A stretch of 25,595 bases of DNA, from positions 1 through 25,595 of IMG/VR virus record IMGVR_UViG_3300046516_000195. One strand, written 5' to 3'. Position 1 is the stretch's first letter. The number at the start of each line of letters is the position of its first letter. Below the pieces are notes generated by a model, which saw only the letters and a list, made by a program, of their open reading frames with translations, did no database searches and was not told where the DNA came from. The stretch comes from a virus. This document shows, piece by piece, positions 13,883-20,431 of this stretch. The position numbers and the translations under genes are program-made.

Positions 13883-13902
13883 AAAAAGCCCGCGAGGGCT
13901 TT
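13883..13902 (-). terminator. Intrinsic terminator with an alternative outer pairing
   Basis: AAAGCCC-TCGC-GGGCTTT followed by T residues on the minus strand forms a 7-bp terminator. The same 3' arm GCGGGCT can instead pair with an earlier AGCCCGC (plus coordinates 13909-13915), so two mutually exclusive hairpins share one T-run. It follows the gene at 14001-14462 and lies 17 bases before the ATG at 13866. Confidence 0.75.
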
Positions 13903-14000
13903 CACCTGGCGGGCTATGGATTCTTTGGGCGCTTCTTCAGCACCACGTGTGTAAAGTACCCTAAAATCGATGGGTATACAACCCTTTTTGCGAAAATATT

Positions 14001-14462
14001 TTAGAGCACTCGCTCCAGCACTAGTAGTCCGCTTTTGGTACGCCCGCATCGCTTCCATCCAGCCATGAGAAAGCAAAATCCAGGGTTTGCTGACTTGACC
14101 TTTTCTGAATCGACGTAGGTGTAATGCCGGCTATCAGGCCAGAGGCAATCAGCAATTGCGTCCGCTTGGCGAATGAGGTCTGAGCTACGGATCGCGGTTT
14201 CGTTGCGGAAGACGGCGCAGTTGATGCCGGCTTGCTTCCCCCCAGTCCTTTCGTCAATGCAATCGTCGACGAACTTTCGCCACACGAAACATGCATCTCC
14301 TCGCTCAGTTCGCAGGACGACTTTTTGTCCGGGCCCGACGAACAGTTTCCGCTCTCGTCCGTCTTGGTAGTGGTAGGCGGAGTAATGGCGCTCATAGAGT
14401 TCAATGCAGTCACGGTCGCCGTCCTGAGATAGCCACCAGATCGGCGTTACCAATCGATCCAT
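14001..14462 (-). CDS. Conserved phage protein of unknown function
   Basis: The protein has 153 residues from the ATG at 14462. Segments such as ERHYSAYHYQDGRERKLFVG, FVWRKFVDDC, INCAVFRNE, RHYTYVDSEKV and MAGWKRCGRTKSGLLVLE form a pattern I recognise from many phages and prophages, always without known function. The order of a beta-rich core with conserved Trp, His and Cys suggests a nucleic-acid or small-molecule binding fold, but that is a guess. A GTG/ATG-type start at 14486 is possible. Its beginning overlaps the small membrane gene at 14447-14530. Confidence 0.75.
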   Translation of the reverse strand: MDRLVTPIWWLSQDGDRDCIELYERHYSAYHYQDGRERKLFVGPGQKVVLRTERGDACFVWRKFVDDCIDERTGGKQAGINCAVFRNETAIRSSDLIRQADAIADCLWPDSRHYTYVDSEKVKSANPGFCFLMAGWKRCGRTKSGLLVLERVL

Positions 14463-14530
14463 GCCGCGGCCACCAGCAACGCGCATTCAAGCCCGAAGAC
14501 GAGCAGAAATTGGAGATCGCATTGACTCAT
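14447..14530 (-). CDS. Small single-pass membrane peptide
   Basis: The peptide has 27 residues from an ATG that overlaps the upstream stop as ATGA. Nearly all of it is one hydrophobic span (LQFLLVFGLECALLVAAAW, residues 6-24) with Asp residues at both edges. It overlaps the start of the next gene by 16 bases in another frame. No family is recognised. It resembles in design the 32-residue peptide at 11190-11288. Confidence 0.5.
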   Translation of the reverse strand: MSQCDLQFLLVFGLECALLVAAAWIDW

Positions 14531-14934
14531 GCCGCCACCTCCATAACCTTTATCAGACCGCGCGTCACGAATTTCGGGAGCAACAACTCCTTCGCGTCCT
14601 GATAGTACTGGTGAGATTCTTCGGGACTCAGGCGCGGATTAGAGAACACGGAATATCCAGCGCGCTTATTGGTCATGGATGTTTGAATTGCCGCTCTGTG
14701 TTGCCATGTCGGCAGAGCATCGACACACGCATCCACAGTCTCGCCATTGCGCTTGAAAATCTTCGCGTCTACGGCCTCGGAGCGCTCTTGATCCGTCTGA
14801 TGCTTTGCCGGAATCTCGTACTCACGACAGGTGGGTGAGCAGCGCGGGGCTCCCAGTTGCGGACGATAGCCGTCCTGCCAGCGATGCCACTGGATCAAGA
14901 GTTCTTCAACTTGCTCGGATTGGTCTTGCGTCAT
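14527..14934 (-). CDS. Candidate late regulator (Q position), unknown family
   Basis: The protein has 135 residues. Notable segments are the N-terminal helix LLIQWHRWQDGYRP, SPTCREYE, and a helical second half with VDALPTWQHRAAIQTSM and YYQDAKELLLPKFVTRGLI. Similar short proteins are common at the end of the early operon in phages of related hosts. Its position, last of the early genes and followed by terminators, tRNA-like elements and then terS, is where lambdoid phages encode antiterminator Q. I do not see a known Q family motif, so the regulatory role is inferred from position only. Confidence 0.6.
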   Translation of the reverse strand: MTQDQSEQVEELLIQWHRWQDGYRPQLGAPRCSPTCREYEIPAKHQTDQERSEAVDAKIFKRNGETVDACVDALPTWQHRAAIQTSMTNKRAGYSVFSNPRLSPEESHQYYQDAKELLLPKFVTRGLIKVMEVAA

Positions 14935-15419
14935 TTTGAACCCCCGACCACGTTGCTTAGGTTGACGAACTCGCCGTGGTACTCGACCGCCGCACTACGA
15001 TATGCTGCGTGAGCCTGTTCCGGCGTTTCGAACGACCCTAGCCACTTTTGCTCTCCGTCAACCTTGATCGACGAAACCCACTTCCGATTGCTAGCGCTCC
15101 AGCTAACCCCCTTTAGGCCTACCGCATTGTCACGACGCACGCCGATGTTGTAGTGATTTTGGCGATGTGTACAAATGCGAAGATTTGAGCGCTGATTGTT
15201 TGTCTTTTGCCTGTCAACGTGATCGATCTGACGCTTATCTTCCTTTGCCATACCCATGATTAGGCGATGCATGTAGACGCCCCTGAAAGCGCCAGCGTCT
15301 TTGATCATGGCACGCGCGTATCCGTTTGTGCTTACATGCCACCTCCACTGCGAAAGCAACTCATAATCCGCATCATCGACGAGAGCTACTGCGCCGTGTG
15401 TCAATGGAATCTCTTTCAC
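14931..15419 (-). CDS. HNH homing endonuclease with AP2 domain
   Basis: The protein has 162 residues from a GTG start (15419). The HNH part has MHRLIMG (50-56), IDHVDRQKTNNQRSNLR (65-81) and the NHYN end (88-91). An AP2 DNA-binding domain follows (103-154: LKGVSWSASNRKWVSSI, then WLGSFETPEQAHAAYRSAA). AP2-HNH proteins are well-known mobile endonucleases of phages. It is the first gene after a sigma70-type promoter (15489-15517) and couples to the next gene by ATGA. It is full length with no damage seen, so probably active. Confidence 0.9.
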   Translation of the reverse strand: MKEIPLTHGAVALVDDADYELLSQWRWHVSTNGYARAMIKDAGAFRGVYMHRLIMGMAKEDKRQIDHVDRQKTNNQRSNLRICTHRQNHYNIGVRRDNAVGLKGVSWSASNRKWVSSIKVDGEQKWLGSFETPEQAHAAYRSAAVEYHGEFVNLSNVVGGSK

Positions 15420-15470
15420 GTCTTACCCCGCATGCAAACGCAAGATCTAGGTTAATTTGGCTTAAAGAGC

Positions 15471-15485
15471 GCTACTGCTTGTAGC
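15471..15485. promoter_or_regulatory. Inverted repeat at the predicted transcription start
   Basis: GCTAC-TGCTT-GTAGC is a perfect 5-bp dyad with a 5-base spacer. It begins 4 bases downstream of the -10 box at 15489-15494, covering the predicted start of transcription on the minus strand. It could be an operator or a 5'-end hairpin of the mRNA. Confidence 0.4.
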
Positions 15486-15488
15486 TGT

Positions 15489-15517
15489 ATTATACCGTAT
15501 ATTGTTTCGCACTACAA
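15489..15517 (-). promoter_or_regulatory. Sigma70-type promoter for the AP2-HNH operon
   Basis: On the minus strand TTGTAG (plus 15512-15517), a 17-base spacer and a perfect TATAAT (plus 15489-15494) form a clear promoter in an AT-rich spacer of 111 bases. It would transcribe 15419 downward: AP2-HNH, the Q-position protein and beyond. The -35 box matches consensus at 3 of 6 bases. Confidence 0.7.
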
Positions 15518-15530
15518 ATGAAACGCGTTG

Positions 15531-15887
15531 TCAATCGGTAAGTTGTGACTCAATTTCAATCACTCGCACTCCTGCCGCTTTCGCTTGCTTGATCATGTTC
15601 GCCGTGCCTCGGCCGCCGGGAAATGCGATTACCAGATCCGGCTTGTAATCTAGCATCCGTGCGTTGCGAATTGGCCCGGCTCCGCGCCCATTCTTGCTCC
15701 AGTTTGCAGGCACGGTCAGGCAGTCGATGCACCGATTCATCGCCCAGTAATGTGCCAACTCGTCGGCTCCGTGCGCGCCACCCTCAATTAGCATGGCGAT
15801 TGGATGCACCGCGTGCTGCGCGTCCAATATTGAAAGCATCCGCTCCATGTTGCGATAATCACGACCACCACATACGATTACTTTCAT
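15531..15887 (-). CDS. SLOG-family protein (DUF2493, YspA-like)
   Basis: The protein has 118 residues from the ATG at 15887, which has GGAGGT 8-9 bases upstream and overlaps the previous stop as ATGA. It has the SLOG/Rossmann-like signatures of DUF2493: VCGGRDYRN (5-13), EGGAHGAD (35-42), GPIRNARML (71-79) and AFPGGRGT (88-95). Family members bind nucleotides or nucleotide-derived ligands and are thought to sense or process them. It is the last gene before a 111-base spacer with the promoter at 15489-15517. Two small membrane genes precede it. Confidence 0.85.
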   Translation of the reverse strand: MKVIVCGGRDYRNMERMLSILDAQHAVHPIAMLIEGGAHGADELAHYWAMNRCIDCLTVPANWSKNGRGAGPIRNARMLDYKPDLVIAFPGGRGTANMIKQAKAAGVRVIEIESQLTD

Positions 15888-16072
15888 TTCCGCGACCTCC
15901 CAATTGCATACCCCAGCACGGCTGGGAGTGCCATCAGCGTGAGGAAAACCACTTTGACCTCCATGGTGGACTCTGCTGTACTGAATAAGGCGATGCCGAC
16001 CCACAGAAACAGGAAGATCAGTATGTTCACCGGATCGGCTACAAACTCCGCGACTGCGCTTAAAAACTTCAT
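15884..16072 (-). CDS. Small two-pass membrane protein
   Basis: The protein has 62 residues from the ATG at 16072 (GGAG upstream). Two hydrophobic spans are seen: PVNILIFLFLWVGIALFS (about 14-31) and VVFLTLMALPAVLGYAIG (about 40-57), with a basic end RSRK. Size and layout are compatible with a small holin, but no lysis genes are nearby, so a holin call would be speculative. It is coupled to the SLOG gene by ATGA. Confidence 0.7.
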   Translation of the reverse strand: MKFLSAVAEFVADPVNILIFLFLWVGIALFSTAESTMEVKVVFLTLMALPAVLGYAIGRSRK

Positions 16073-16311
16073 TCCCGCTCTCCTGCGATGTTGATCCACT
16101 CATACCGAACGCCGTCATCTGTTGCTTTCGCCTCGACGTGCACGGTAGGCTGCACATGCTGAAACTCGGTGCCGGGCGCATTTTTCCACTTCCTGTTATG
16201 CATCGTCGGCGCCACATACCGCGGGCGGTGGAGTAGGTACACGGCAGCGAACACGGCGCAGTTGAATACGCCTAGGCCGTAGAAGGCGACGCAGAGTAGG
16301 GCGGTTTTCAT
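16069..16311 (-). CDS. Single-pass membrane protein with soluble tail
   Basis: The protein has 80 residues from the ATG at 16311 (AGGAG upstream). An N-terminal membrane anchor or uncleaved signal (TALLCVAFYGLGVFNCAVFA, about 3-22) is followed by a basic, His-rich soluble part. It has a ATGA overlap on both sides. No family is recognised. With the next two genes it forms a membrane-membrane-SLOG trio. Confidence 0.65.
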   Translation of the reverse strand: MKTALLCVAFYGLGVFNCAVFAAVYLLHRPRYVAPTMHNRKWKNAPGTEFQHVQPTVHVEAKATDDGVRYEWINIAGERE

Positions 16312-16550
16312 GCTTTCTCCTTGGCCCGCTCGGCGTCGACTTCCGATGAAATCGCTTTCTTGTCTGGCGCGTTGTTCATAACGGCAGCGAGAAGCGTTTC
16401 GGTGTTGTCCTCGTATGCGATGGCCCACCGATACCGCTCCGCATCATCACGCAGCGCCTGCACCTCTGCCTCCAACGCCTCATACTCCGCGTGCAAAACG
16501 TATATGCCGTTCTCGCATTCCATGCTGCTCGTGCCGTATCTCTTGACCAT
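16308..16550 (-). CDS. Small coiled-coil phage protein
   Basis: The protein has 80 residues. After MVKRYGTSSM comes a helix with heptad-like pattern (YEALEAEVQALRDDAERYRW, about 23-42), a pattern common in many early phage genes (an MVKRY start followed by a LRDDAERYRW helix). The C-terminus is Glu/Lys-rich. Its start overlaps the ninG stop as TAATG. Function unknown. Confidence 0.7.
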   Translation of the reverse strand: MVKRYGTSSMECENGIYVLHAEYEALEAEVQALRDDAERYRWAIAYEDNTETLLAAVMNNAPDKKAISSEVDAERAKEKA

Positions 16551-17161
16551 TACGCTGCCTCCAATTCGTTAGTCGTTGCCTTCTTGATCTCTCGGGCCTT
16601 CGCCCGGTACTGAGCCTTCAATTCGATGATCTCCGGGATGGTGAGCTTTTGCGGGGGATGGTCGCCCTCGATCCATTCGACCTTCTCCAATCCGATCTTC
16701 GCGATAAGTCGCGGGCGATATGAACCGATGTTGCCGCTCAAAAAGTTGTTGCAGATACTGCAGCTCCGGTGCACGTTAAATTCGTTGAAGCGCAATTCCG
16801 GCGTCGATCCGACCGAGCGATAGTGCGATGCGTGCCATTGACCATCCCAAGTCGCCGGTCGGTCACAGGAGATGCAAGGCTCATTCGCATCCCGCGCTCT
16901 GATGAATGCATTGAACGCTGCCTGCAATTCCTTCAAATGTGTGCCGCGGGTCTTTGCCTTCTCCTTCGCCACCCGCGTTGCTACCCGTTCCTCGCGCTTG
17001 GCTCGGGCTTCCTTGCGAGCGTTGGCTTGGCGAACCAGATCAAGAGCACAGTTGACCGAGCACGCCTTGGACATGCTGCTGATCGGTTGAAAGGAGTTGC
17101 CACAAGATCGGCAGCGGCGAGGCTTTAGTGCCTTCTTCACCGGGATTGAAGTGCGGATCAA
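16550..17161 (-). CDS. ninG: NinG/Rap-like recombination endonuclease
   Basis: The protein has 203 residues from a TTG start at 17161, which overlaps the preceding stop as TTGA and has GAGGG upstream. NinG features are an N-terminal zinc knuckle (CRSC at 17-20, C34 and C38), a basic helix (QANARKEARAKREERVATRV), the CISCDRP segment and the HASHYRSVGS, FNEFNVHRSCSICNNFLSGN core, in which His and Cys form the HNH-like site. Lambda NinG (Rap) cuts branched DNA and aids recombination. Gene order NinB then NinG is as in lambdoid nin regions. Confidence 0.88.
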   Translation of the reverse strand: MIRTSIPVKKALKPRRCRSCGNSFQPISSMSKACSVNCALDLVRQANARKEARAKREERVATRVAKEKAKTRGTHLKELQAAFNAFIRARDANEPCISCDRPATWDGQWHASHYRSVGSTPELRFNEFNVHRSCSICNNFLSGNIGSYRPRLIAKIGLEKVEWIEGDHPPQKLTIPEIIELKAQYRAKAREIKKATTNELEAA

Positions 17162-17289
17162 GATTCCCTCCACACGTGATAAATCGCCCACACTCCGAAA
17201 TAGATGCCAAGACATATTCCCGCTGCCGGCGAAACGTGCGGAGAGATGTAGACAGCCGCGCAAATGGTGAAAACTTGGCTGTGTTTCAT
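17158..17289 (-). CDS. Small membrane protein between ninB and ninG
   Basis: The protein has 43 residues from the ATG at 17289, overlapping the ninB stop as ATGA. It has two hydrophobic stretches (VFTICAAVYI near the start and AGICLGIYFGVWAIYHVW near the end), separated by SPHVSP. Its stop overlaps the TTG start of ninG. No family is recognised. Coupling at both ends is strong evidence that it is translated. Confidence 0.6.
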   Translation of the reverse strand: MKHSQVFTICAAVYISPHVSPAAGICLGIYFGVWAIYHVWRES

Positions 17290-17699
17290 TCGAACGTCAC
17301 CCCCAGCGTTTCGCCCGCATAGCTCTGCACGGCATCGAGATATTCCGAAAACTCCCCAACGCTCATCTGCGTCGTCGACTTCCGGCGCGTAATGATTTCG
17401 CCATCGGGCAGGGTGAGCTCGTCGAGCACGCCATACTTGCGCGCGAAGAATTCGTGCCACGTGTCTTTGTCGTATTGCCTTCCGTCGACCCATGCTGACT
17501 CGCTGACCTGCTTGAGCACGGCGCCCCAGTAAAAGCGGTTTTGCTGAGCGTTTCTCTGCCGCTCCTCGGCGGTGACGATCAGACGCAACGGCTCCCCCTT
17601 GTCGGCGAATGTGGGTGCATTCGCCTTGATGAAGGCTACGACGGCATTCCAGACGCCGCCGTTCTTTAGCGTGAACTCTCTGTATAGGGCGGCGGTCAT
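17286..17699 (-). CDS. ninB: NinB/Orf-like recombination mediator
   Basis: The protein has 137 residues, the usual NinB length. RLIVTAEERQRNAQQNRFYW (about 39-58) followed by a central KDTWHEFFARKYG segment and RRKSTTQMSVGEFSEYLD are the family hallmarks. Lambda NinB (Orf) binds single-stranded DNA and SSB and helps load the recombinase. Coupled by ATGA to genes on both sides. The phage SSB is also encoded in this operon (19983-20429), a likely partner. Confidence 0.9.
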   Translation of the reverse strand: MTAALYREFTLKNGGVWNAVVAFIKANAPTFADKGEPLRLIVTAEERQRNAQQNRFYWGAVLKQVSESAWVDGRQYDKDTWHEFFARKYGVLDELTLPDGEIITRRKSTTQMSVGEFSEYLDAVQSYAGETLGVTFE

Positions 17700-18034
17700 G
17701 CTGCGACCTCCAACGAGACACGTCTAAACTCCGCCTGAATCGCCCGCACAATCCTTGTGACATACGCGTAGTTGTCTTTCTCGCGGCGCTTGAGAATCAG
17801 GTCATTGGTTCCCCACACAAGCCCGTTCGCGACATACTCGGCATCGCTTGAAGCAACAAACGATTCCAGCGGGGCTTCCGTGCCATGCGAGCCCCAGAAT
17901 CCTGTCCATGCTCGCGCATAGCACTGGACCACCATGCGGGCGGCGCCCGGGCGGAACTGCTCAACGTAGACCGTGATGGGATCTAAACCGATCGCCTCGA
18001 TGCGGTAGACGCGAAGTTGTTGTGGTTCGCTCAC
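17696..18034 (-). CDS. Conserved phage protein with WGS-type segment
   Basis: The protein has 112 residues from a GTG start overlapping the upstream stop as GTGA. The stretch DPITVYVEQFRPGAARMVVQ followed by CYARAWTGFWGSHG is a pattern I recognise in small early phage proteins of unknown function. The C-terminal half is helical and ends in a basic segment. It sits between dNMP kinase and ninB. Confidence 0.7.
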   Translation of the reverse strand: MSEPQQLRVYRIEAIGLDPITVYVEQFRPGAARMVVQCYARAWTGFWGSHGTEAPLESFVASSDAEYVANGLVWGTNDLILKRREKDNYAYVTRIVRAIQAEFRRVSLEVAA

Positions 18035-18618
18035 GCCTTCACCTCATGCGCCAGATACTCGGCATTCAACTCAGCCCGCAACGCGTCGAACACTTGCAAG
18101 TGCAGCGCCGTGACGTCGCTATCGTTGATGATGTGGCGCATCTGGCTATAGTGGTGCGACAGGGCGCCTTCGCTGCGGTGCGTCGGGATGGACGAACCTG
18201 CGTGATCCGGGCGCGTAATGAGCCAGGCGATGCCACCCATTTTCCTGACGGCTTCGAGCTCGTTCGGGAAACGGCAATCGTCGACCACGACCACATGTCC
18301 TGAGTTGATGTGCGCCGCGACTTCTTCCTGCCACAGACCCGCCCAGAAGTTTGCGCCGATATGGTCGCGGCCCCATTCAGTTCCGAGCGTGACCATCGCG
18401 TGCCGTGGCGTCTTTCCGCACAGCAGGTCGCAAGGCACCTCCTTGCGCGAGCCTTCGATTTCCTCTTCGTCAAGACCGATCGCCCGAAGCATGGTCTTGA
18501 GCGGGCCGGCGAACTTCACCAGCTTGTAGCGATGAACTTCCATCAGGTATTCGGCGACGGTCGACTTGCCGGCGCCTGCGTTGCCAACCAGGGCGATGAT
18601 GTTGGGAAGGTCTCTCAT
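18031..18618 (-). CDS. Deoxynucleoside monophosphate kinase
   Basis: The protein has 195 residues from the ATG at 18618 (GGAGG 5 bases upstream). A P-loop GNAGAGKST (12-20) follows strand IIALV; the substrate-binding FAGPLKTMLRAIGL segment and the LGTEWGRDHIGANFW motif are typical of phage dNMP kinases, as is VVVDDCRFPNE (Walker-B-like). It phosphorylates dNMPs to raise the dNTP pool for phage replication. It is coupled to DUF4406, also of nucleotide metabolism. Confidence 0.88.
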   Translation of the reverse strand: MRDLPNIIALVGNAGAGKSTVAEYLMEVHRYKLVKFAGPLKTMLRAIGLDEEEIEGSRKEVPCDLLCGKTPRHAMVTLGTEWGRDHIGANFWAGLWQEEVAAHINSGHVVVVDDCRFPNELEAVRKMGGIAWLITRPDHAGSSIPTHRSEGALSHHYSQMRHIINDSDVTALHLQVFDALRAELNAEYLAHEVKA

Positions 18619-18944
18619 GCTGCCTCCGGAATAAGATCGGCTAAGTTGTAAATTTCCAGCCCAAGCTTGTCGGCAGCCAGGCGCTCGATCTTGGCGCCAA
18701 ACGAATTTGTCCAGCCCGGCAACAAACAGATCGCCGTGCAGCCGTCCATCGCCTTCAAATCGGCTGCAATGCAATCAAGCCATTTGGCTTCTGGGTCTGG
18801 ATTGATCTCGACTGGGTTGACGACCTCCCATCGCATGTTCCGCAGACGCACCGCAGTGCGGTTAAAGAGCGGGAAGTTGAGGCGATCGATTCCCGACATG
18901 GGCCCGCTGATATAAATCCGGCGTGTGGTTTCGAACATGGTCAT
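18615..18944 (-). CDS. DUF4406 nucleoside-deoxyribosyltransferase-like protein
   Basis: The protein has 109 residues. RIYISGPMSGIDRLNFPLFN (9-28) is the DUF4406 signature; NPVEINPDP and the later ICLLPGWTNSFGAKIE fit the same fold, which is related to nucleoside 2-deoxyribosyltransferases. Members are presumed to act on nucleotides or nucleosides, but no substrate is established. GGAG upstream supports the ATG at 18944. It starts in an ATGA overlap with the small gene before it and ends in one with dNMP kinase. Confidence 0.85.
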   Translation of the reverse strand: MTMFETTRRIYISGPMSGIDRLNFPLFNRTAVRLRNMRWEVVNPVEINPDPEAKWLDCIAADLKAMDGCTAICLLPGWTNSFGAKIERLAADKLGLEIYNLADLIPEAA

Positions 18945-19120
18945 ACCGTCTTCTCCTCATTCACTTCGCTCTGCGCCGCAATGGCTCGACGCTGCGCATC
19001 CATCAGGATTCGGGCGAAGCGGTCATGGCCACAGAAAATGTTGTTCGCAGCCATAATCTCGAGCATTTCTTTGTGGCTCATGCCCGCGACTAGTTGCGAG
19101 GGTTCGGGTAGGGTGTTCAT
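18941..19120 (-). CDS. Small hypothetical early protein
   Basis: The protein has 59 residues. It is helical, with SHKEMLEIMAANNIFCGHDR in the middle and an acidic C-terminus. It is flanked by ATGA overlaps on both sides, which is the main evidence for translation. No family is recognised. Function unknown. Confidence 0.65.
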   Translation of the reverse strand: MNTLPEPSQLVAGMSHKEMLEIMAANNIFCGHDRFARILMDAQRRAIAAQSEVNEEKTV

Positions 19121-19398
19121 GCTGGCTCCTTGATGTCGTCGGTTACTTCGTCGTTGACGGGGACGCCGCTGATCGGACGAAGCCAGTCATCCCATGCGAT
19201 GAGAGCTTTTTCAGGATTACGCCGTGCAGGACGCTGATTAAAAATTCCGACCACTTCGACAACGGTTTCGCACTCAACCTCCCATGCGACTCCTTTTTCT
19301 TCGCGGGAATAGAGACGAAGCACCCTTACGATCTTTCCGATGTTGGATTCCCTGCTTGCTTTGATAACGATCGCCAGATCACCAGGTTTGCAGTTCAT
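19117..19398 (-). CDS. Small SH3-like conserved phage protein
   Basis: The protein has 93 residues. The start MNCKPGDLAIVIKAS and the NIGKIVRVLRL segment suggest a small beta-barrel, as in proteins with KOW/SH3-like turns; DDWLRPI later is a further conserved-looking element. The C-terminus is acidic. I recognise the pattern from phage early genes, where it has no known role. ATGA overlaps join it to both neighbours. Confidence 0.7.
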   Translation of the reverse strand: MNCKPGDLAIVIKASRESNIGKIVRVLRLYSREEKGVAWEVECETVVEVVGIFNQRPARRNPEKALIAWDDWLRPISGVPVNDEVTDDIKEPA

Positions 19399-19973
19399 GC
19401 TGCGATCTCCATTTCGTCGGGTGAGTCGGTCAGGTGAATGTAGACGCGGCCCGAATCATTTGCCCCGACCTTGGCTATCTCACCCTGAAGCTGCATCAAC
19501 ATGTTTTCGAACGGATTCCGCTTTGCAGTTCGCATCCGATACGCAAGTCTTCCAAGACGTCGACGTTCCTCGATCGACTGACGCGGCGGCTTCGGTGCGT
19601 CCGGACCAGTTCCCAGCGACCATCTTTCGATGTGATGGCCGATATAGGTCTTCCAGTCCGAGACATAGACATCAGAGCCGTGCCGCGAACGAATGACATC
19701 GCATGCGTGTTTATGCGAGCAGCCGAATTTGATGCGCAGTTCCTCAATGGTCTGTCCGGGACTCTGTTTAAGCTCCCGTTCCATCGCCGGCCACAGCCAT
19801 TGCGTGTCGCCGCGCTTCTTCTTGTCGTCGCCGGCAAGCTTCGTGACCATGCATTTGATTCCGCCGATAGGGCGGCCGGGTAGCAGATGCGCCATCGCCT
19901 TTACGGTCTTGCCGCTCGCGAGGATGCCTCGAGCAATGGCGATCTCCTCGTCGGACCACTTTCTGGCTCCCAT
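19395..19973 (-). CDS. Putative DNA-binding protein with SANT-like start
   Basis: The protein has 192 residues. The first 35 residues (KWSDEEIAIARGILASGKTV) look like a SANT/Myb-type helix pair or sigma-like HTH; a second HTH-like part is QTIEELRIKFGCSHKHACDV. The C-terminal third has a basic RRLGRLAYRMRTAKRNPFEN segment. It probably binds DNA and may regulate early genes, but its family is not certain. GGAGGAAG before the ATG is a strong ribosome site. It starts 9 bases after the SSB stop. Confidence 0.65.
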   Translation of the reverse strand: MGARKWSDEEIAIARGILASGKTVKAMAHLLPGRPIGGIKCMVTKLAGDDKKKRGDTQWLWPAMERELKQSPGQTIEELRIKFGCSHKHACDVIRSRHGSDVYVSDWKTYIGHHIERWSLGTGPDAPKPPRQSIEERRRLGRLAYRMRTAKRNPFENMLMQLQGEIAKVGANDSGRVYIHLTDSPDEMEIAA

Positions 19974-19982
19974 GACTTCCTC

Positions 19983-20429
19983 CTAGAATGGGATGTCGTC
20001 GTCCATCTGCTCGAACCCGCCACCGGCCGGCGCACGGTTCTCTGCAGGCTTGGCGGACTCCTGACGGCGTTGCTGCGGACGCTCACCACCTTCGGCGCGG
20101 CCACCGAGCATCTGCATCTGGTCTGCAACGATGTCAGTCGAATAACGGTCGGTGCCGTCCTGCGCCTGGTATTTGCGTGTGCGGATCTTTCCTTCGATGT
20201 AGACCGTCGATCCCTTCTTCAGGTATTCGGAGACGATCTCGGCGAGGCGTCCGAAGAACGACACCCGGTGCCATTCGGTGGCTTCCTTCATTTCACCGGA
20301 CGTCTTGTCCTTGTAACGGTCGGTCGTTGCGAGGCGAATGTTCGCCACCGCGTCGCCACTGGGCAGATAACGCACTTCCGGATCTGCACCGAGATTGCCG
20401 AGGAGAGTTACGCGATTAACTGAAGCCAT
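19983..20429 (-). CDS. ssb: Single-stranded DNA-binding protein
   Basis: The protein has 148 residues from the ATG at 20429 (AAGGTGG upstream); a GTG at 20441 is less likely. The OB-fold starts with [20 protein letters not shown], continues with [22 protein letters not shown] and [12 protein letters not shown], and is followed by a Gln/Arg/Gly-rich linker and the conserved acidic tip DDDIPF, which recruits partner proteins. It coats single-stranded DNA in replication and recombination and is a likely partner of NinB. Confidence 0.96.
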   Translation of the reverse strand: MASVNRVTLLGNLGADPEVRYLPSGDAVANIRLATTDRYKDKTSGEMKEATEWHRVSFFGRLAEIVSEYLKKGSTVYIEGKIRTRKYQAQDGTDRYSTDIVADQMQMLGGRAEGGERPQQRRQESAKPAENRAPAGGGFEQMDDDIPF

Positions 20430-20431
20430 GA

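Noticed and set aside
13133-13954. Long plus-strand open frame of 273 codons
   Set aside because: The translation is Arg/Ser-rich without domain resemblance, runs antisense across several minus-strand genes and a terminator, and has no credible ribosome site.
15884-16072. Holin call for the two-pass membrane protein
   Set aside because: Size and spans would fit, but there is no endolysin or spanin nearby and the gene lies in the early region.
15888-16217. N-terminal extension of the SLOG gene
   Set aside because: The extension has no family resemblance and overlaps two good small membrane genes in another frame; the ATG at 15887 has a strong ribosome site and an ATGA overlap.
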